Below, in pieces: positions 1 to 8,972 of a stretch of DNA of 44,550 bases. A model generated the notes under the pieces. That model saw nothing but the letters and a program-made list of their open reading frames with translations. It was not told the DNA's origin and searched no databases. A program made the translations under genes and the position numbers. The stretch's first letter is position 1. Each line of letters opens with the position of its first letter. Source of the stretch: Glycomyces sp. NRRL B-16210 (GTDB taxonomy: Bacteria > Actinomycetota > Actinomycetes > Mycobacteriales > Micromonosporaceae); assembly GCF_000719515.1 (NCBI RefSeq), contig NZ_JOGR01000020.1:1-44550 (forward strand), given 5' to 3'.

Positions 1-282
1 GGCGATGGCCGAGGCGGTGTTGAACGTGAAGTCGAACTGCGACAGCAGCAGGTCGCGCAGGGCCGAGAACCCGAACTCGGTGCGGTGCAGGTTCGCCGCT
101 TGCATGTCGATGACCGAGCGGAGCACTACCGCGTGCTGGGTGTTGATCAGGTCAGCGGCCGTATCGAGTGCGGAGCGGATCGCTTGGGCCTGAGCGCGGC
201 GGCCAGCGCCCGCGCTGTGCAGGGAGCGGGAGGCCGAGGCAGTGGCGTCGGTGCCTGCGAGGGTGCAGGTGCTGGTGTCCAT
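1..282 (-). CDS. 5' part of a possible DUF222/13E12-type protein (runs off the window)
   Basis: An open frame of 94 codons starts with ATG at 282 and continues past the left edge. An AGGAGG ribosome binding site lies just upstream of the start. The N-terminus is Ala/Ser/Thr-rich, followed by a helical stretch containing AVVLRSVIDMQ and then TEFGFSALRDLLL. This spacing (helix, hydrophobic helix, G-x-x-S/A-L-x-x-L-L) resembles the N-terminal DUF222 domain of actinobacterial HNH-endonuclease (13E12 repeat) proteins. The HNH part would lie outside the window, so the assignment is tentative; any helical actinobacterial protein could look like this. The gene lies downstream of the CobT-like gene on the same strand, separated by about 445 bp, so it probably has its own promoter. 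Confidence 0.4.
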   Translation of the reverse strand, partial: MDTSTCTLAGTDATASASRSLHSAGAGRRAQAQAIRSALDTAADLINTQHAVVLRSVIDMQAANLHRTEFGFSALRDLLLSQFDFTFNTASAIA

Positions 283-727
283 GAGCGCGGCCTCCTCTCA
301 GTCCGATTCTCGTTGGTGTGTTTGTTTTTCGGTTTCTTGTACTGAGTCAATGATGACAGGCCGTGGGGGGAGTGGCATCACCTGGAAGGGTGAATTCCAT
401 TGAGGATTATTCACGGCGACCATGAGATCGTTTGGGCCGCAGTGCAAGTCGCGCCATCCTCCTCCCCCTTGTCGCTGCCCGCCTTGACCGCAACCCAACG
501 ATCACCCCACGGCCGCAAGCAGACCAGAACAAATGCGGACCTCTTCGTCGCTGCCGCTCTCACCCGAATCCACCCACCACCCCACAGCCGCAAACCGACC
601 CCCGCCAATCACGGACCCCTTTGTCGCCGCCATCAGTAACCCCGCCCCTAACGCCACTTCTACACGCGAACGGCGCCCGGCCCCCGGGATCGCCGGGTTC
701 CGGACGCCGCTTGCGTCAGTTTGGGAG
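283..727. other. Intergenic stretch without a supported gene
   Basis: No convincing coding frame is seen between the partial gene and the CobT-like gene. The left part (about 310-420) is less GC-rich and is the likely promoter region of the leftward partial gene. The rest is C-rich and holds a degenerate tandem repeat (listed separately) that sits downstream of the CobT-like stop codon. Confidence 0.5.
468..640. repeat. Degenerate tandem repeat, period about 75 bp, two copies plus a partial third
   Basis: The block beginning CTTGTCGCTGCC at 468 recurs as CTTCGTCGCTGCC at 543 and CTTTGTCGCCGCC at 618. Each full copy also contains a CCCCAC(A/G)GCCGCAA element (near 506 and 581). By eye the two full copies match at roughly 70 percent of positions. 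It lies between two leftward genes and does not appear to be translated. Confidence 0.55.
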
Positions 728-1810
728 TCAGTCCTCGGTCTCTGCCTCGGGCTTCGCGGTGGGGGCGTTCGTCTCCGGAGCCTCCTCAGCAGGTTCGGGC
801 GCCGCCGCCTCCTCCTCCTCTGCGGGCATCGGGAACGACTGGGCGATCCTCAGGCTCTGCTGGACCAGGTCCCAGCCCAGCGGGAGCGCCGCCGCGTCGG
901 GCAGATCGAGCTCGAAACCGAAGTCGTCCGCCAGGCCGCCCTGCTTGGCCAGCTTGGTCACCACCGGGTGCGCGGACCGGTTGGGCGCATAGCACCACTT
1001 CGGGGAGGCCAGGCCGAAGTCGCGGGCGATCATCATGGCCGCCAGCGCCGCCGGTCCGTCGATGAGCATCGCGGTCGAGCGCGTCGCGGCCGTGAAGATC
1101 GCGGCGGCCATGGTGCCGATCGCGGCGCCGCCCAGGCGCGCGACCAGCGCCTCCGGGGTGCGCTTGAAGCCCCGGTTGAAGGCCACATGGTCGCGCAGGG
1201 CCGCGACGCGGCCCATCCAGGCCGAGTCGAAGACCGATCCGCCCGGGGCGTGGAGCGTCGGCATGTAGGAGGTGATGTCCTCCTTGGCGATGTAGGAGCA
1301 GACGGCGACCGAGGCGGTGGACGCGCCCGCGCCGAGCGCCGAGATGAGGAGCAGGTCGGCGCCCTCGTCGATCGCGCGGTCGGCGCTCTCACGTCCGAGG
1401 CGCAGCGCGGCCTCCAGCTCGGTGTCGTCCAGGAGCGGCCCTTCGACGCCGGTGCTGGCGCCGGTGCGCACGACGGTCACCGGGAGCCCGGAGCGGGCGG
1501 CGTGCTCGGCCAGCGCGCCCTCGCCCTTCTCCAGGGCCGCGGCCTGCTCATCGACCGGGGCGTAGTCGCCGGTGTCCCAGCCGTCGGGGTAAGCGCCGGC
1601 GAACAGGAGCATCCGCGGGGCCGCGAACGGCTCGGGCGCTTCGGTGGCCTGCATGCGGGCGGCCCAGCCTATGGCGGTCTGGAGGCTGCCGAGTCCGGCG
1701 CTTTCGATGAGGGCGTCTTGGAGCCGCGCGTTGGCGCGGGTGGTCCACACCCCGTTGGGGAACTTCGCTTTGAGGTCGGCGAGGGGCCCGGCGTCGGTCG
1801 TCTGTGTCAC
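728..1810 (-). CDS. CobT-like protein with degenerate active-site motifs
   Basis: This 360-aa protein follows the overall pattern of nicotinate-nucleotide:dimethylbenzimidazole phosphoribosyltransferase (CobT, lower-ligand activation in cobamide synthesis): a GLPVTVV strand, a GADLLLISALGAGAST segment near residues 150-165, and a C-terminal NRSAHPVV (277-284) with LDLPDAAAL (301-309). Classical CobT has FAGDHGV, G(E/D)MGIGNTT, HRSSEPGH and GEGTGA at these places. Here they read FAGAYPD, SALGAGAST, NRSAHPVV and PDAAAL, so the acidic residue of the GNTT motif is lost and the catalytic Glu of GEGTGA is at best an Asp. The tail after residue 330 is a Glu/Ala/Pro-rich extension. The start is close to and divergent from dapF. 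It may be a paralogue with another activity or a binding protein; calling it cobT would overstate the evidence. Confidence 0.7.
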   Translation of the reverse strand: MTQTTDAGPLADLKAKFPNGVWTTRANARLQDALIESAGLGSLQTAIGWAARMQATEAPEPFAAPRMLLFAGAYPDGWDTGDYAPVDEQAAALEKGEGALAEHAARSGLPVTVVRTGASTGVEGPLLDDTELEAALRLGRESADRAIDEGADLLLISALGAGASTASVAVCSYIAKEDITSYMPTLHAPGGSVFDSAWMGRVAALRDHVAFNRGFKRTPEALVARLGGAAIGTMAAAIFTAATRSTAMLIDGPAALAAMMIARDFGLASPKWCYAPNRSAHPVVTKLAKQGGLADDFGFELDLPDAAALPLGWDLVQQSLRIAQSFPMPAEEEEAAAPEPAEEAPETNAPTAKPEAETED

Positions 1811-1851
1811 GGCACAAGGCTAGCGCGAGAGTGATGGGGCACAATTGCCAA

Positions 1852-2643
1852 GTGACCACCATCGACTTCGCCAAGGGCCACGGCACCGGCAACGACTTCG
1901 TGATCGTGCCGGACCTGGAGGACGCCCTCCCGTTGAAGGACGCCCAGGTGGCGGCGCTGTGCGACCGCCGGTTCGGGATCGGCGGGGACGGGTTGCTGCG
2001 CGTGGCGCCGTCTGACGACGCGGCGGCGGCGTTTTTCATGGACTACCGGAACGCGGACGGTTCGATCGCGGAGATGTGCGGCAACGGCGTGCGGGTCTTC
2101 GTGCGGTACCTGCTGGAGCGGGGGCTCGCGGAGGGCCCGGAGATTCCCGTCGCGACGCGCGCGGGGGTCAAGACGGTGCTGGTGGATGGCGACGAGCTGC
2201 GGGTGGACATGGGCCCGGCGGTGTTCGGGCCGACCTCGCAGGCGTCGGTGGAGGGCTTCACCTGGCCGGGACAGGCCGTTTCGATGGGGAACCCGCACCT
2301 GGTGTGCCATCTCGGGGACGAGGCCGAGCTGGAGGCGTTGGAGCTGTTCCATCAGCCGCGGTTCGACGCGGCGGTGTTCCCTGAGGGCGTGAACGTGGAG
2401 TTCGTGGCCGGGACTGCGCCGCAGGTGCGGATGCGGGTCCACGAGCGCGGTGTTGGCGAGACGGCTTCATGCGGCACGGGAGCGTGCGCGGTCGCGGCGG
2501 TGGCGCTGCGCCACGCCGGGCAGGACACGGGCACGTGCAAGGTGGGCGTGCCGGGCGGGACGCTCACGGTCACGGTGACCGACGAGACGGTGTACTTGGC
2601 GGGCCCGGCGGTGATCGTCGCCGAGGGCGTGTTTCGCGTCTAG
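1852..2643 (+). CDS. dapF: Diaminopimelate epimerase
   Basis: DapF interconverts LL- and meso-diaminopimelate in the lysine and peptidoglycan pathway in the cytoplasm. The protein (263 aa from this start) begins with the family signature KGHGTGNDFV. It carries both catalytic cysteines, in MCGNGVR (Cys76) and in ETASCGTGACA (Cys207), and the substrate loop MGNPHLV. I chose GTG at 1852 because family members begin a few residues before the KGHGTGNDF motif; in-frame starts at 1804 (GTG) and 1834 (ATG) would add residues with no family match. Only about 40 bp separate it from the divergent CobT-like gene, so the promoters must overlap and the message may have a very short leader. Confidence 0.95.
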   Translation: MTTIDFAKGHGTGNDFVIVPDLEDALPLKDAQVAALCDRRFGIGGDGLLRVAPSDDAAAAFFMDYRNADGSIAEMCGNGVRVFVRYLLERGLAEGPEIPVATRAGVKTVLVDGDELRVDMGPAVFGPTSQASVEGFTWPGQAVSMGNPHLVCHLGDEAELEALELFHQPRFDAAVFPEGVNVEFVAGTAPQVRMRVHERGVGETASCGTGACAVAAVALRHAGQDTGTCKVGVPGGTLTVTVTDETVYLAGPAVIVAEGVFRV

Positions 2644-2782
2644 GCGAACGAATCGTGTGACGGGCGTATAGCCATCCCTAACCCCCACCCACCCGGGGGA
2701 ACGGTAGGTCCCACTTTCCCGCTCGGGTACGACAAGAACGGCCCCCGCGGGCGCTGCTGTCGCCCGAAGGCGTGAGGGAACC

Positions 2783-2868
2783 CGAGTGCCTGACGCGGCT
2801 GCGGGCCGCAGGTGGCGGGCGACTCCGAGTGCCTGACGCGGCTGCGGGCAGCAAGCGGCGGGCGGTCC
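2783..2868. repeat. Two-copy tandem repeat, 43-bp unit
   Basis: The sequence CGAGTGCCTGACGCGGCTGC begins at 2783 and again at 2826. The two 43-bp units differ at only a few positions in their second halves. The repeat is untranslated and lies between the ends of two converging genes. Confidence 0.8.
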
Positions 2869-2897
2869 CGAACTCACGACGCGTCCTTGGTTCGCGC

Positions 2898-2930
2898 GTG
2901 GCCCCGGACGCCTTCGGCGTCCGGGGCCAC
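2898..2930. terminator. Strong bidirectional hairpin
   Basis: A perfect 15-bp stem (arms 2898-2912 and 2916-2930, GTGGCCCCGGACGCC and its complement) closes a TTC loop. It stands between the convergent dapF and malic enzyme genes. There is no long T-run, as is usual in high-GC actinobacteria. Confidence 0.75.
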
Positions 2931-2980
2931 TCCGCTTCAGCGCTTCTGCCGCTCGACTTGCCAATACCTCTAAACGGCCG

Positions 2981-4369
<1,389 letters not shown>

Positions 4370-4574
4370 GCCGCTCCTTAGAAGTGCACTTCGTTGTGGA
4401 CGCTTTGCTCGGATGTCTTGAATAATGCCACCGCCGCGCGACCTCCCGTCCCGGCCCTGCGCTGCGATCGGGGCCTCGCCGCCGCGGCCGTCCGCGGGAG
4501 CGCTGCGCACCTTCGCGCGCGGCGGTGGCCATATTCGTTCGCCGTTGTCACGCCCGCGTGTCAAGCTTGAGGCG

Positions 4575-5999
4575 ATGCGCGAAGAGAATCTGAACCTGCA
4601 AGAAGACCTCCCGTCCGCCGACGCCCCCTCGACTGGGGAACTGGACCTGGAGGCGCGCCAGGCACTGCGGCGCGTCGCCGGGGTCGCCTCCACCGAGCTC
4701 GAGGACGTCACCGACGCCGAGTACCGGCGACTGCGCCTGGAGCGCGTCGTCCTGGTCGGCGTCTGGACTGAAGGCTCGATCGAGGATGCCGAGAACTCGC
4801 TCGACGAACTCGCCCAACTCGCCGAGACCGCCGGGTCCGAGGTCGTCGACGGCCTGATCCAGCGCCGCTCCAAACCCGACGCCGGCACCTTCATCGGCTC
4901 CGGCAAGGTCCAAGAGCTCAAGGACACCGTCGAGGCCCTCGGGGCCGACACGGTCATCGCCGACGGCGAGCTCTCCCCGGGCCAGCTCATCGCCTTGGAG
5001 AAGGCCGTCAACGTGAAGGTCATCGACCGCACCGCGCTGATCCTCGACATCTTCGCCCAGCACGCCAAGAGCGCCGAGGGCAAGGCCCAGGTCGAGCTGG
5101 CGCAGCTCCAGTACCTGCTGCCGCGCCTGCGCGGCTGGGGCGACGCGATGAGCCGCCAGGGCGGCGGCGCGGGCTCCAACGGCGGCGTGGGTCTGCGCGG
5201 CCCCGGCGAGACGAAGCTGGAGACCGACCGGCGCCGCATTCGCGCCAAGGTCGCCAAGCTCCGCCGCGAACTGGCGAAGCTCACCGTCACCCGCGAGACC
5301 AAGCGCGACTCGCGCACCCGCAACCGCGTGCCCGGCGTCGCGATCGCCGGCTACACCAACGCCGGCAAGTCGAGCCTGCTCAACGCCCTCACCGGCGCGG
5401 GCATCCTCGTCCAGGACGCCTTGTTCGCGACCCTGGACACCTCCACGCGCCGCTCGCGCACCGCCGAGGGCCGCGAGTACACCGTCACCGACACCGTCGG
5501 GTTCGTGCGCCACCTGCCGCACCAGCTCGTCGAGGCCTTCCGCTCGACCCTCGAAGAGGTCGCCGAGTCCGACCTCGTCGTCCACGTCATCGACGGCTCG
5601 CACCCCGACCCGATCGGCCAGGCCGAAGCCGTCCGCGAGGTGCTCGCCCAAGTCGGCGCCGAGGACGTCCCCGAACTGATCGTCGTGAACAAGGTTGACC
5701 TGGTCGAACCCGACGGACTGCTGCAACTGCGCTCGGACTGGCCCGACGCCGTGTTCGTCTCCGCCCGCTCGGGCGAGGGCATCGACAAGCTCCGCGACGC
5801 CATCGAACGCGCCCTCCCGCAACCGGACACCACACTGACCGTCTGCATCCCGTACGTGCGCGGCGACCTGGTCTCGCGCATGCGATCGCGCGGCGAGGTG
5901 CTCGCCACCGAGCACCGCGGCGACGGCACCGTCATCACCGCCCGCGTCGACGACGCACTGGCCGGTGAATTGCGAGCCTTCGTCCTGGAAACCGACTGA
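4575..5999 (+). CDS. hflX: Ribosome-associated GTPase HflX
   Basis: HflX is a 50S-binding GTPase that splits or rescues stalled ribosomes. The 474-aa protein has the HflX N-domain, with the glycine-rich linker GGVGLRGPGETKLE and following basic helix. The G domain shows G1 GYTNAGKSS (about residue 258), G3 DTVGFV (about 305), G4 NKVDL (about 371) and G5 SARSGEG. ATG at 4575 was chosen because the sequence upstream in frame is low-complexity and lies in the divergent promoter region; a TTGAGG stretch precedes it. It lies in the conserved hflX-lexA-nrdR neighbourhood of actinobacteria. Confidence 0.95.
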   Translation: MREENLNLQEDLPSADAPSTGELDLEARQALRRVAGVASTELEDVTDAEYRRLRLERVVLVGVWTEGSIEDAENSLDELAQLAETAGSEVVDGLIQRRSKPDAGTFIGSGKVQELKDTVEALGADTVIADGELSPGQLIALEKAVNVKVIDRTALILDIFAQHAKSAEGKAQVELAQLQYLLPRLRGWGDAMSRQGGGAGSNGGVGLRGPGETKLETDRRRIRAKVAKLRRELAKLTVTRETKRDSRTRNRVPGVAIAGYTNAGKSSLLNALTGAGILVQDALFATLDTSTRRSRTAEGREYTVTDTVGFVRHLPHQLVEAFRSTLEEVAESDLVVHVIDGSHPDPIGQAEAVREVLAQVGAEDVPELIVVNKVDLVEPDGLLQLRSDWPDAVFVSARSGEGIDKLRDAIERALPQPDTTLTVCIPYVRGDLVSRMRSRGEVLATEHRGDGTVITARVDDALAGELRAFVLETD

Positions 6000-6070
6000 A
6001 ACGCCGTGGTCCCGAACATGTCTCATGGGGGCCCCGCCGCTGACCCGGCGTGTTCTGGAACACTTGCGTG

Positions 6071-7861
6071 ATGCGAGAGCGCCGTGTGGGCCGAGGGGCC
6101 CTGCCTGCGCGGCTCGTCGCCGGGGCGGCTGGTGTCGCGGTCCTGGTCACGGCCGCGCCCCCCGTGTACGCCCAGGACGAGGAGTCCGGCGGCGGGAGCG
6201 TGCTTTGCGACCTCCACGATCCACGGCTCGCCAGCCCCTCGGGGATCACCGCCGCCTCCGGCGGCGACGGCTGGTGGATCGTCTCCTCCGCGGAGAACCA
6301 GGACTCGACGCTGTCGATCCTGCGCGTCGGCGCCGACTGCAACCCGCGCGAGTCCGACGAGGTCTTCATCGACCACCAGCCCCGCGACCCCGAGGCGCTG
6401 GCGCTCGACTCCGGCGGGTTCATCTGGGTCGGCGACACCGGTGACGCGCTCAATCGCGACTGGATCACCGTCAACCAGATCGAGCCGTTGGACCCGGGCA
6501 ACAACGTCGCCTACCGCTACGTCTTCCCCGGCCCGAACCAGGAGGTCGAGGCGTTCCTCATCCCTCCCGGCGACGCGAAGAAGCCCCTGTTCATCACCGC
6601 GGGCGACGGCGAGGCCGCGCTGCTGTACCCGCCGGGGGAGAACCAGACCGAGAACACGCCGCTGGAGAACGTCGGCACCGTGTCCCTCAGCGAGGGCGGC
6701 TCGGTCACCGGCGCGGCGCTCAACGCCGACGCCTCCAAGGCCGCGCTGCGCACCGCGAACGCCGTCTACGAGTGGACGGTCGAGGACGGTGACGTGATCG
6801 CGGCGCTCACCGGCGCCGAGCCGCTGGTCACCCCCATCGACGACGCCGGTACCGCGCAGGGCCTCGCCTACGACGCGGATGGGAACTTCCACACGCTGTC
6901 GTCCACGGACGGCGGCGACGGCGTCTTCGGGACCATCACCGCGCACGCCCCGGCCGCCCCCGCGCCCGAGGAGCCCGCCGACACCGGCGGCGACGAGGCC
7001 GCCGCCGAGAAGGAGGGCCCGACCCTCCTCGACCGCATCCTCGACCTCGGCTTCGACACGATCGTGAAGATCCTCGCGGGCATCGCGATCCTCGGCATGC
7101 TCGTCATGGTCCTGGGCATCATCGTCATCCGCAAGCACCGCAAAGCGCAGGGCGAGGACGAGGAGGACGAGACCGAGGAGGGCTTCGCCGCCGAGGAGTC
7201 GGGATTCGGCGAGGAGGAGGACGGGTTCCTCAAAGACCTCAAGGACGACCCGGTCGACCTGGGCCTCGACTCCGGGCAGCCCGACCCCGACCTCGGCCAG
7301 GTCGCCCGCGGCGCCGTCTACGGCGCCGCCCGGCCCGAACCGACCGGGAACGTCTACGGCGCGGCCAAGCCCGTCGAGCCCACTGGCAACGTGTACGGCG
7401 CCGCGCGCGCCGAACCTGCGCCCCCAGAGCCAGCACCGCGCCCTGAACCCACCGGGAACGTCTACGGCGCCAAGCCCGCTGCGCCCCCCGCGCCGCCGGT
7501 CAAACCCGCCGGCGGGGGCGTCTACGGCGCCGCCCGCGAGGAGCCCCAGTACGGGGCGTTCGAAGGCGGCGGCCACGGCAGCGTCTACGACAACGCCGGC
7601 CCCGGCCAGTCCTTCGCCGTCCGACCCGAACCCGCGCCGCGCCCCGAGCCGGCACCGCGTCCCGAACCGACCGGGAACGTCTACGGCGCGGCGGCCAGGC
7701 CGGTCCAGCCGGCCACCCCCGCGGGCGGGAGCGTCTACGGCGGGGGAGCGGCCAAGGGCTCGGTATACGGGGCCGGGAACGACGAACGGACCCCCGAAGC
7801 CGACGAAGGCTACTGGGGTCCGTCCGATGAAGGCGGACCCGCCCGCGGCCGAGGCCGCTGA
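6071..7861 (+). CDS. Single-pass membrane protein: extracytoplasmic propeller-like domain and VYG-repeat cytoplasmic tail
   Basis: The 596-aa product has a signal peptide (residues 1-34, cleavage likely after VYA). A region of about 43-293 follows with repeated short beta motifs (GGFIWVGDTGD, ALAYD-like strands) that looks like a beta-propeller. An Ala/Glu/Pro linker leads to one transmembrane helix (about 331-353, ILAGIAILGMLVMVLGIIVI) followed by basic RKHRK, which places the C-terminus inside. The tail first carries an acidic stretch, then nine VYG/VYD boxes (G-N/S/A/G-VYGAA) separated by Pro/Glu-rich linkers. I do not recognise a named family. The nine tyrosines in a regular disordered context could be interaction or modification sites; that is inference. 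It ends 13 bp before the convergent lexA stop. The start could also be GTG at 6068. Confidence 0.75.
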   Translation: MRERRVGRGALPARLVAGAAGVAVLVTAAPPVYAQDEESGGGSVLCDLHDPRLASPSGITAASGGDGWWIVSSAENQDSTLSILRVGADCNPRESDEVFIDHQPRDPEALALDSGGFIWVGDTGDALNRDWITVNQIEPLDPGNNVAYRYVFPGPNQEVEAFLIPPGDAKKPLFITAGDGEAALLYPPGENQTENTPLENVGTVSLSEGGSVTGAALNADASKAALRTANAVYEWTVEDGDVIAALTGAEPLVTPIDDAGTAQGLAYDADGNFHTLSSTDGGDGVFGTITAHAPAAPAPEEPADTGGDEAAAEKEGPTLLDRILDLGFDTIVKILAGIAILGMLVMVLGIIVIRKHRKAQGEDEEDETEEGFAAEESGFGEEEDGFLKDLKDDPVDLGLDSGQPDPDLGQVARGAVYGAARPEPTGNVYGAAKPVEPTGNVYGAARAEPAPPEPAPRPEPTGNVYGAKPAAPPAPPVKPAGGGVYGAAREEPQYGAFEGGGHGSVYDNAGPGQSFAVRPEPAPRPEPAPRPEPTGNVYGAAARPVQPATPAGGSVYGGGAAKGSVYGAGNDERTPEADEGYWGPSDEGGPARGRGR

Positions 7862-7874
7862 GCGGGACTGCGGG

Positions 7875-8531
7875 TCAGATCTTCCTGAGGACCGCGACGA
7901 TCCGGCCGAGGATCTCGGCCTCGGACGCGTCGATCGGGTCGTACAGGGAGTTGGCCGGAAGCAGCCACGGCTTGCCGTTCTTGCGCTTCCACGTCTTCAC
8001 CGTCGCCTCCCCGTCGATCATGGCGGCCACGATCTCGCCGTTGAGCGCGTCGGGCTGCTGGCGCACGACCACCCAGTCGCCGTCGGTGATGGCCGCGTCG
8101 ACCATCGAGTCGCCCTTGACGCGCAGGAGGAAGTGCACGCCCTCGCCGACGAACTCGGCCGGCAGGGGCATGACGTCGTAGTCGCGCTCCTCGGCCAGGA
8201 TCGGCTGCCCCGCGGCGATCTCGCCGACCATCGGGACGTAGCGGGGGCGGGGGTGCTGGGAGCAGGTCTGGACGCCCCCGGGCGTCGGCTGGCGCACCCC
8301 GACCGCGCGCGGCCGGCCGGCCAGGCGGTTGAGGTAGCCCTTCCGTTCGAGCTGCTTCATCTGGTAGGCGACGGACGACGCCGAGGCGAGCCCGACTTCG
8401 GCGCCGATCTCCCGGACGCTGGGCGGATAGCCCTTGTTGTTGATGAACTCCTCGATGTACTCGAGGACTTGCTGCTGCCGACGCGTCAGCTTGCGCGTTT
8501 TCGGTCGGGCTGTGGTGGTCTCGCTGGCCAC
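7875..8531 (-). CDS. lexA: SOS response repressor LexA
   Basis: LexA represses DNA-damage genes and inactivates itself when RecA filaments form. The 218-aa protein has the winged-helix DNA-binding domain (residues 10-75, with the recognition helix around SVREIGAEVGLASASSV). The autocleavage site is Ala107-Gly108 in GEIAAGQPI, and the Ser142 (KGDSM) and Lys179 (ATVK) dyad completes the peptidase. GTG at 8531 is used, preceded by GGAG at 8533-8536. It is divergent from nrdR, and an imperfect LexA-type box lies about 70 bp upstream. Confidence 0.97.
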   Translation of the reverse strand: MASETTTARPKTRKLTRRQQQVLEYIEEFINNKGYPPSVREIGAEVGLASASSVAYQMKQLERKGYLNRLAGRPRAVGVRQPTPGGVQTCSQHPRPRYVPMVGEIAAGQPILAEERDYDVMPLPAEFVGEGVHFLLRVKGDSMVDAAITDGDWVVVRQQPDALNGEIVAAMIDGEATVKTWKRKNGKPWLLPANSLYDPIDASEAEILGRIVAVLRKI

Positions 8532-8602
8532 AGGAGGCTCCTGTAAGACAAATGGGACGGTATGTCTGATTCCGACAATGTAACTCAGCTACGCCGTCAA
8601 GT

Positions 8603-8616
8603 CAAACATTCGTGCG
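8603..8616 (-). promoter_or_regulatory. Imperfect LexA (SOS) box upstream of lexA
   Basis: CAAACATTCGTGCG matches the Gram-positive SOS box CGAAC-N4-GTTCG at 8 of 10 defined positions. It lies 72 bp upstream of the lexA start, consistent with autoregulation. The two mismatches keep this tentative. Confidence 0.45.
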
Positions 8617-8760
8617 ACATCGGCGTGTCGCGGCGCTGGTTGTACTGTGTTTTGGCGCGGTTTCACCCGTACGGGTGAACGATAGTCCGTCGCGTCGAGC
8701 CGCGGTGCGGCCGCCCCCGGCGGCGCCGTGATCACAGGGCACCGATCTGCGCTATTCTGG

Positions 8761-8776
8761 ACACAAGATCTTGTGG
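8761..8776 (+). promoter_or_regulatory. NrdR box 1
   Basis: ACACAAGATCTTGTGG contains a perfect 14-bp palindrome (8762-8775) and fits the NrdR consensus acaCwAtATaTwGtgt at nearly all positions. It lies directly after a possible -10 hexamer, where repressor binding would block transcription of nrdR-nrdJ. Confidence 0.8.
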
Positions 8777-8792
8777 TCTGTTGTATGGTCTC

Positions 8793-8808
8793 TCACTAGG
8801 TGTTGGGG
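8793..8808 (+). promoter_or_regulatory. NrdR box 2
   Basis: TCACTAGGTGTTGGGG is degenerate at its ends but keeps the defined core C-w-A...T-x-T-w-G. It begins exactly 32 bp after box 1; NrdR boxes typically occur as pairs about three helical turns apart. Confidence 0.65.
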
Positions 8809-8972
8809 TTTATGCACCGACCGGAGCGGCGGGAGGCAGACTGTGACCCGACTCGGCGACGAGCGGCGAGTCACGGCTTCACCCGGCCGCCGGACCTCGG
8901 CGAGACCGTGATCCGAGACCACTTCGCACGACCACGGCGCCGGAACCGAGGCCCCAGAAGGAGACTCTAGCG

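Larger units (their letters stand above)
2644..2980. other. Convergent intergenic region between dapF and the malic enzyme gene
   Basis: No gene is seen. The stretch contains C-rich DNA (2675-2720), a two-copy 43-bp tandem repeat and a strong hairpin that can serve as terminator for both converging genes. Confidence 0.6.
8532..8972. other. Divergent lexA/nrdR control region
   Basis: No gene is seen in these 441 bp. The lexA-proximal side is relatively AT-rich and contains an imperfect SOS box. The nrdR side contains two NrdR boxes, a possible -10 (TATTCT, 8753-8758) just before the first box, and a leader of roughly 150-200 nt with a GACTCG...CGAGTC stem (8850-8872). No cobalamin-riboswitch B12 box was found. 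Confidence 0.6.

Noticed and set aside
8810..8972. Possible cobalamin riboswitch in the nrdR leader
   Set aside because: A short CTGTGACCCG-like piece is present, but no B12 box (AGNCAGGAGACC-type) or the expected long stem set was found, and NrdR boxes explain control.
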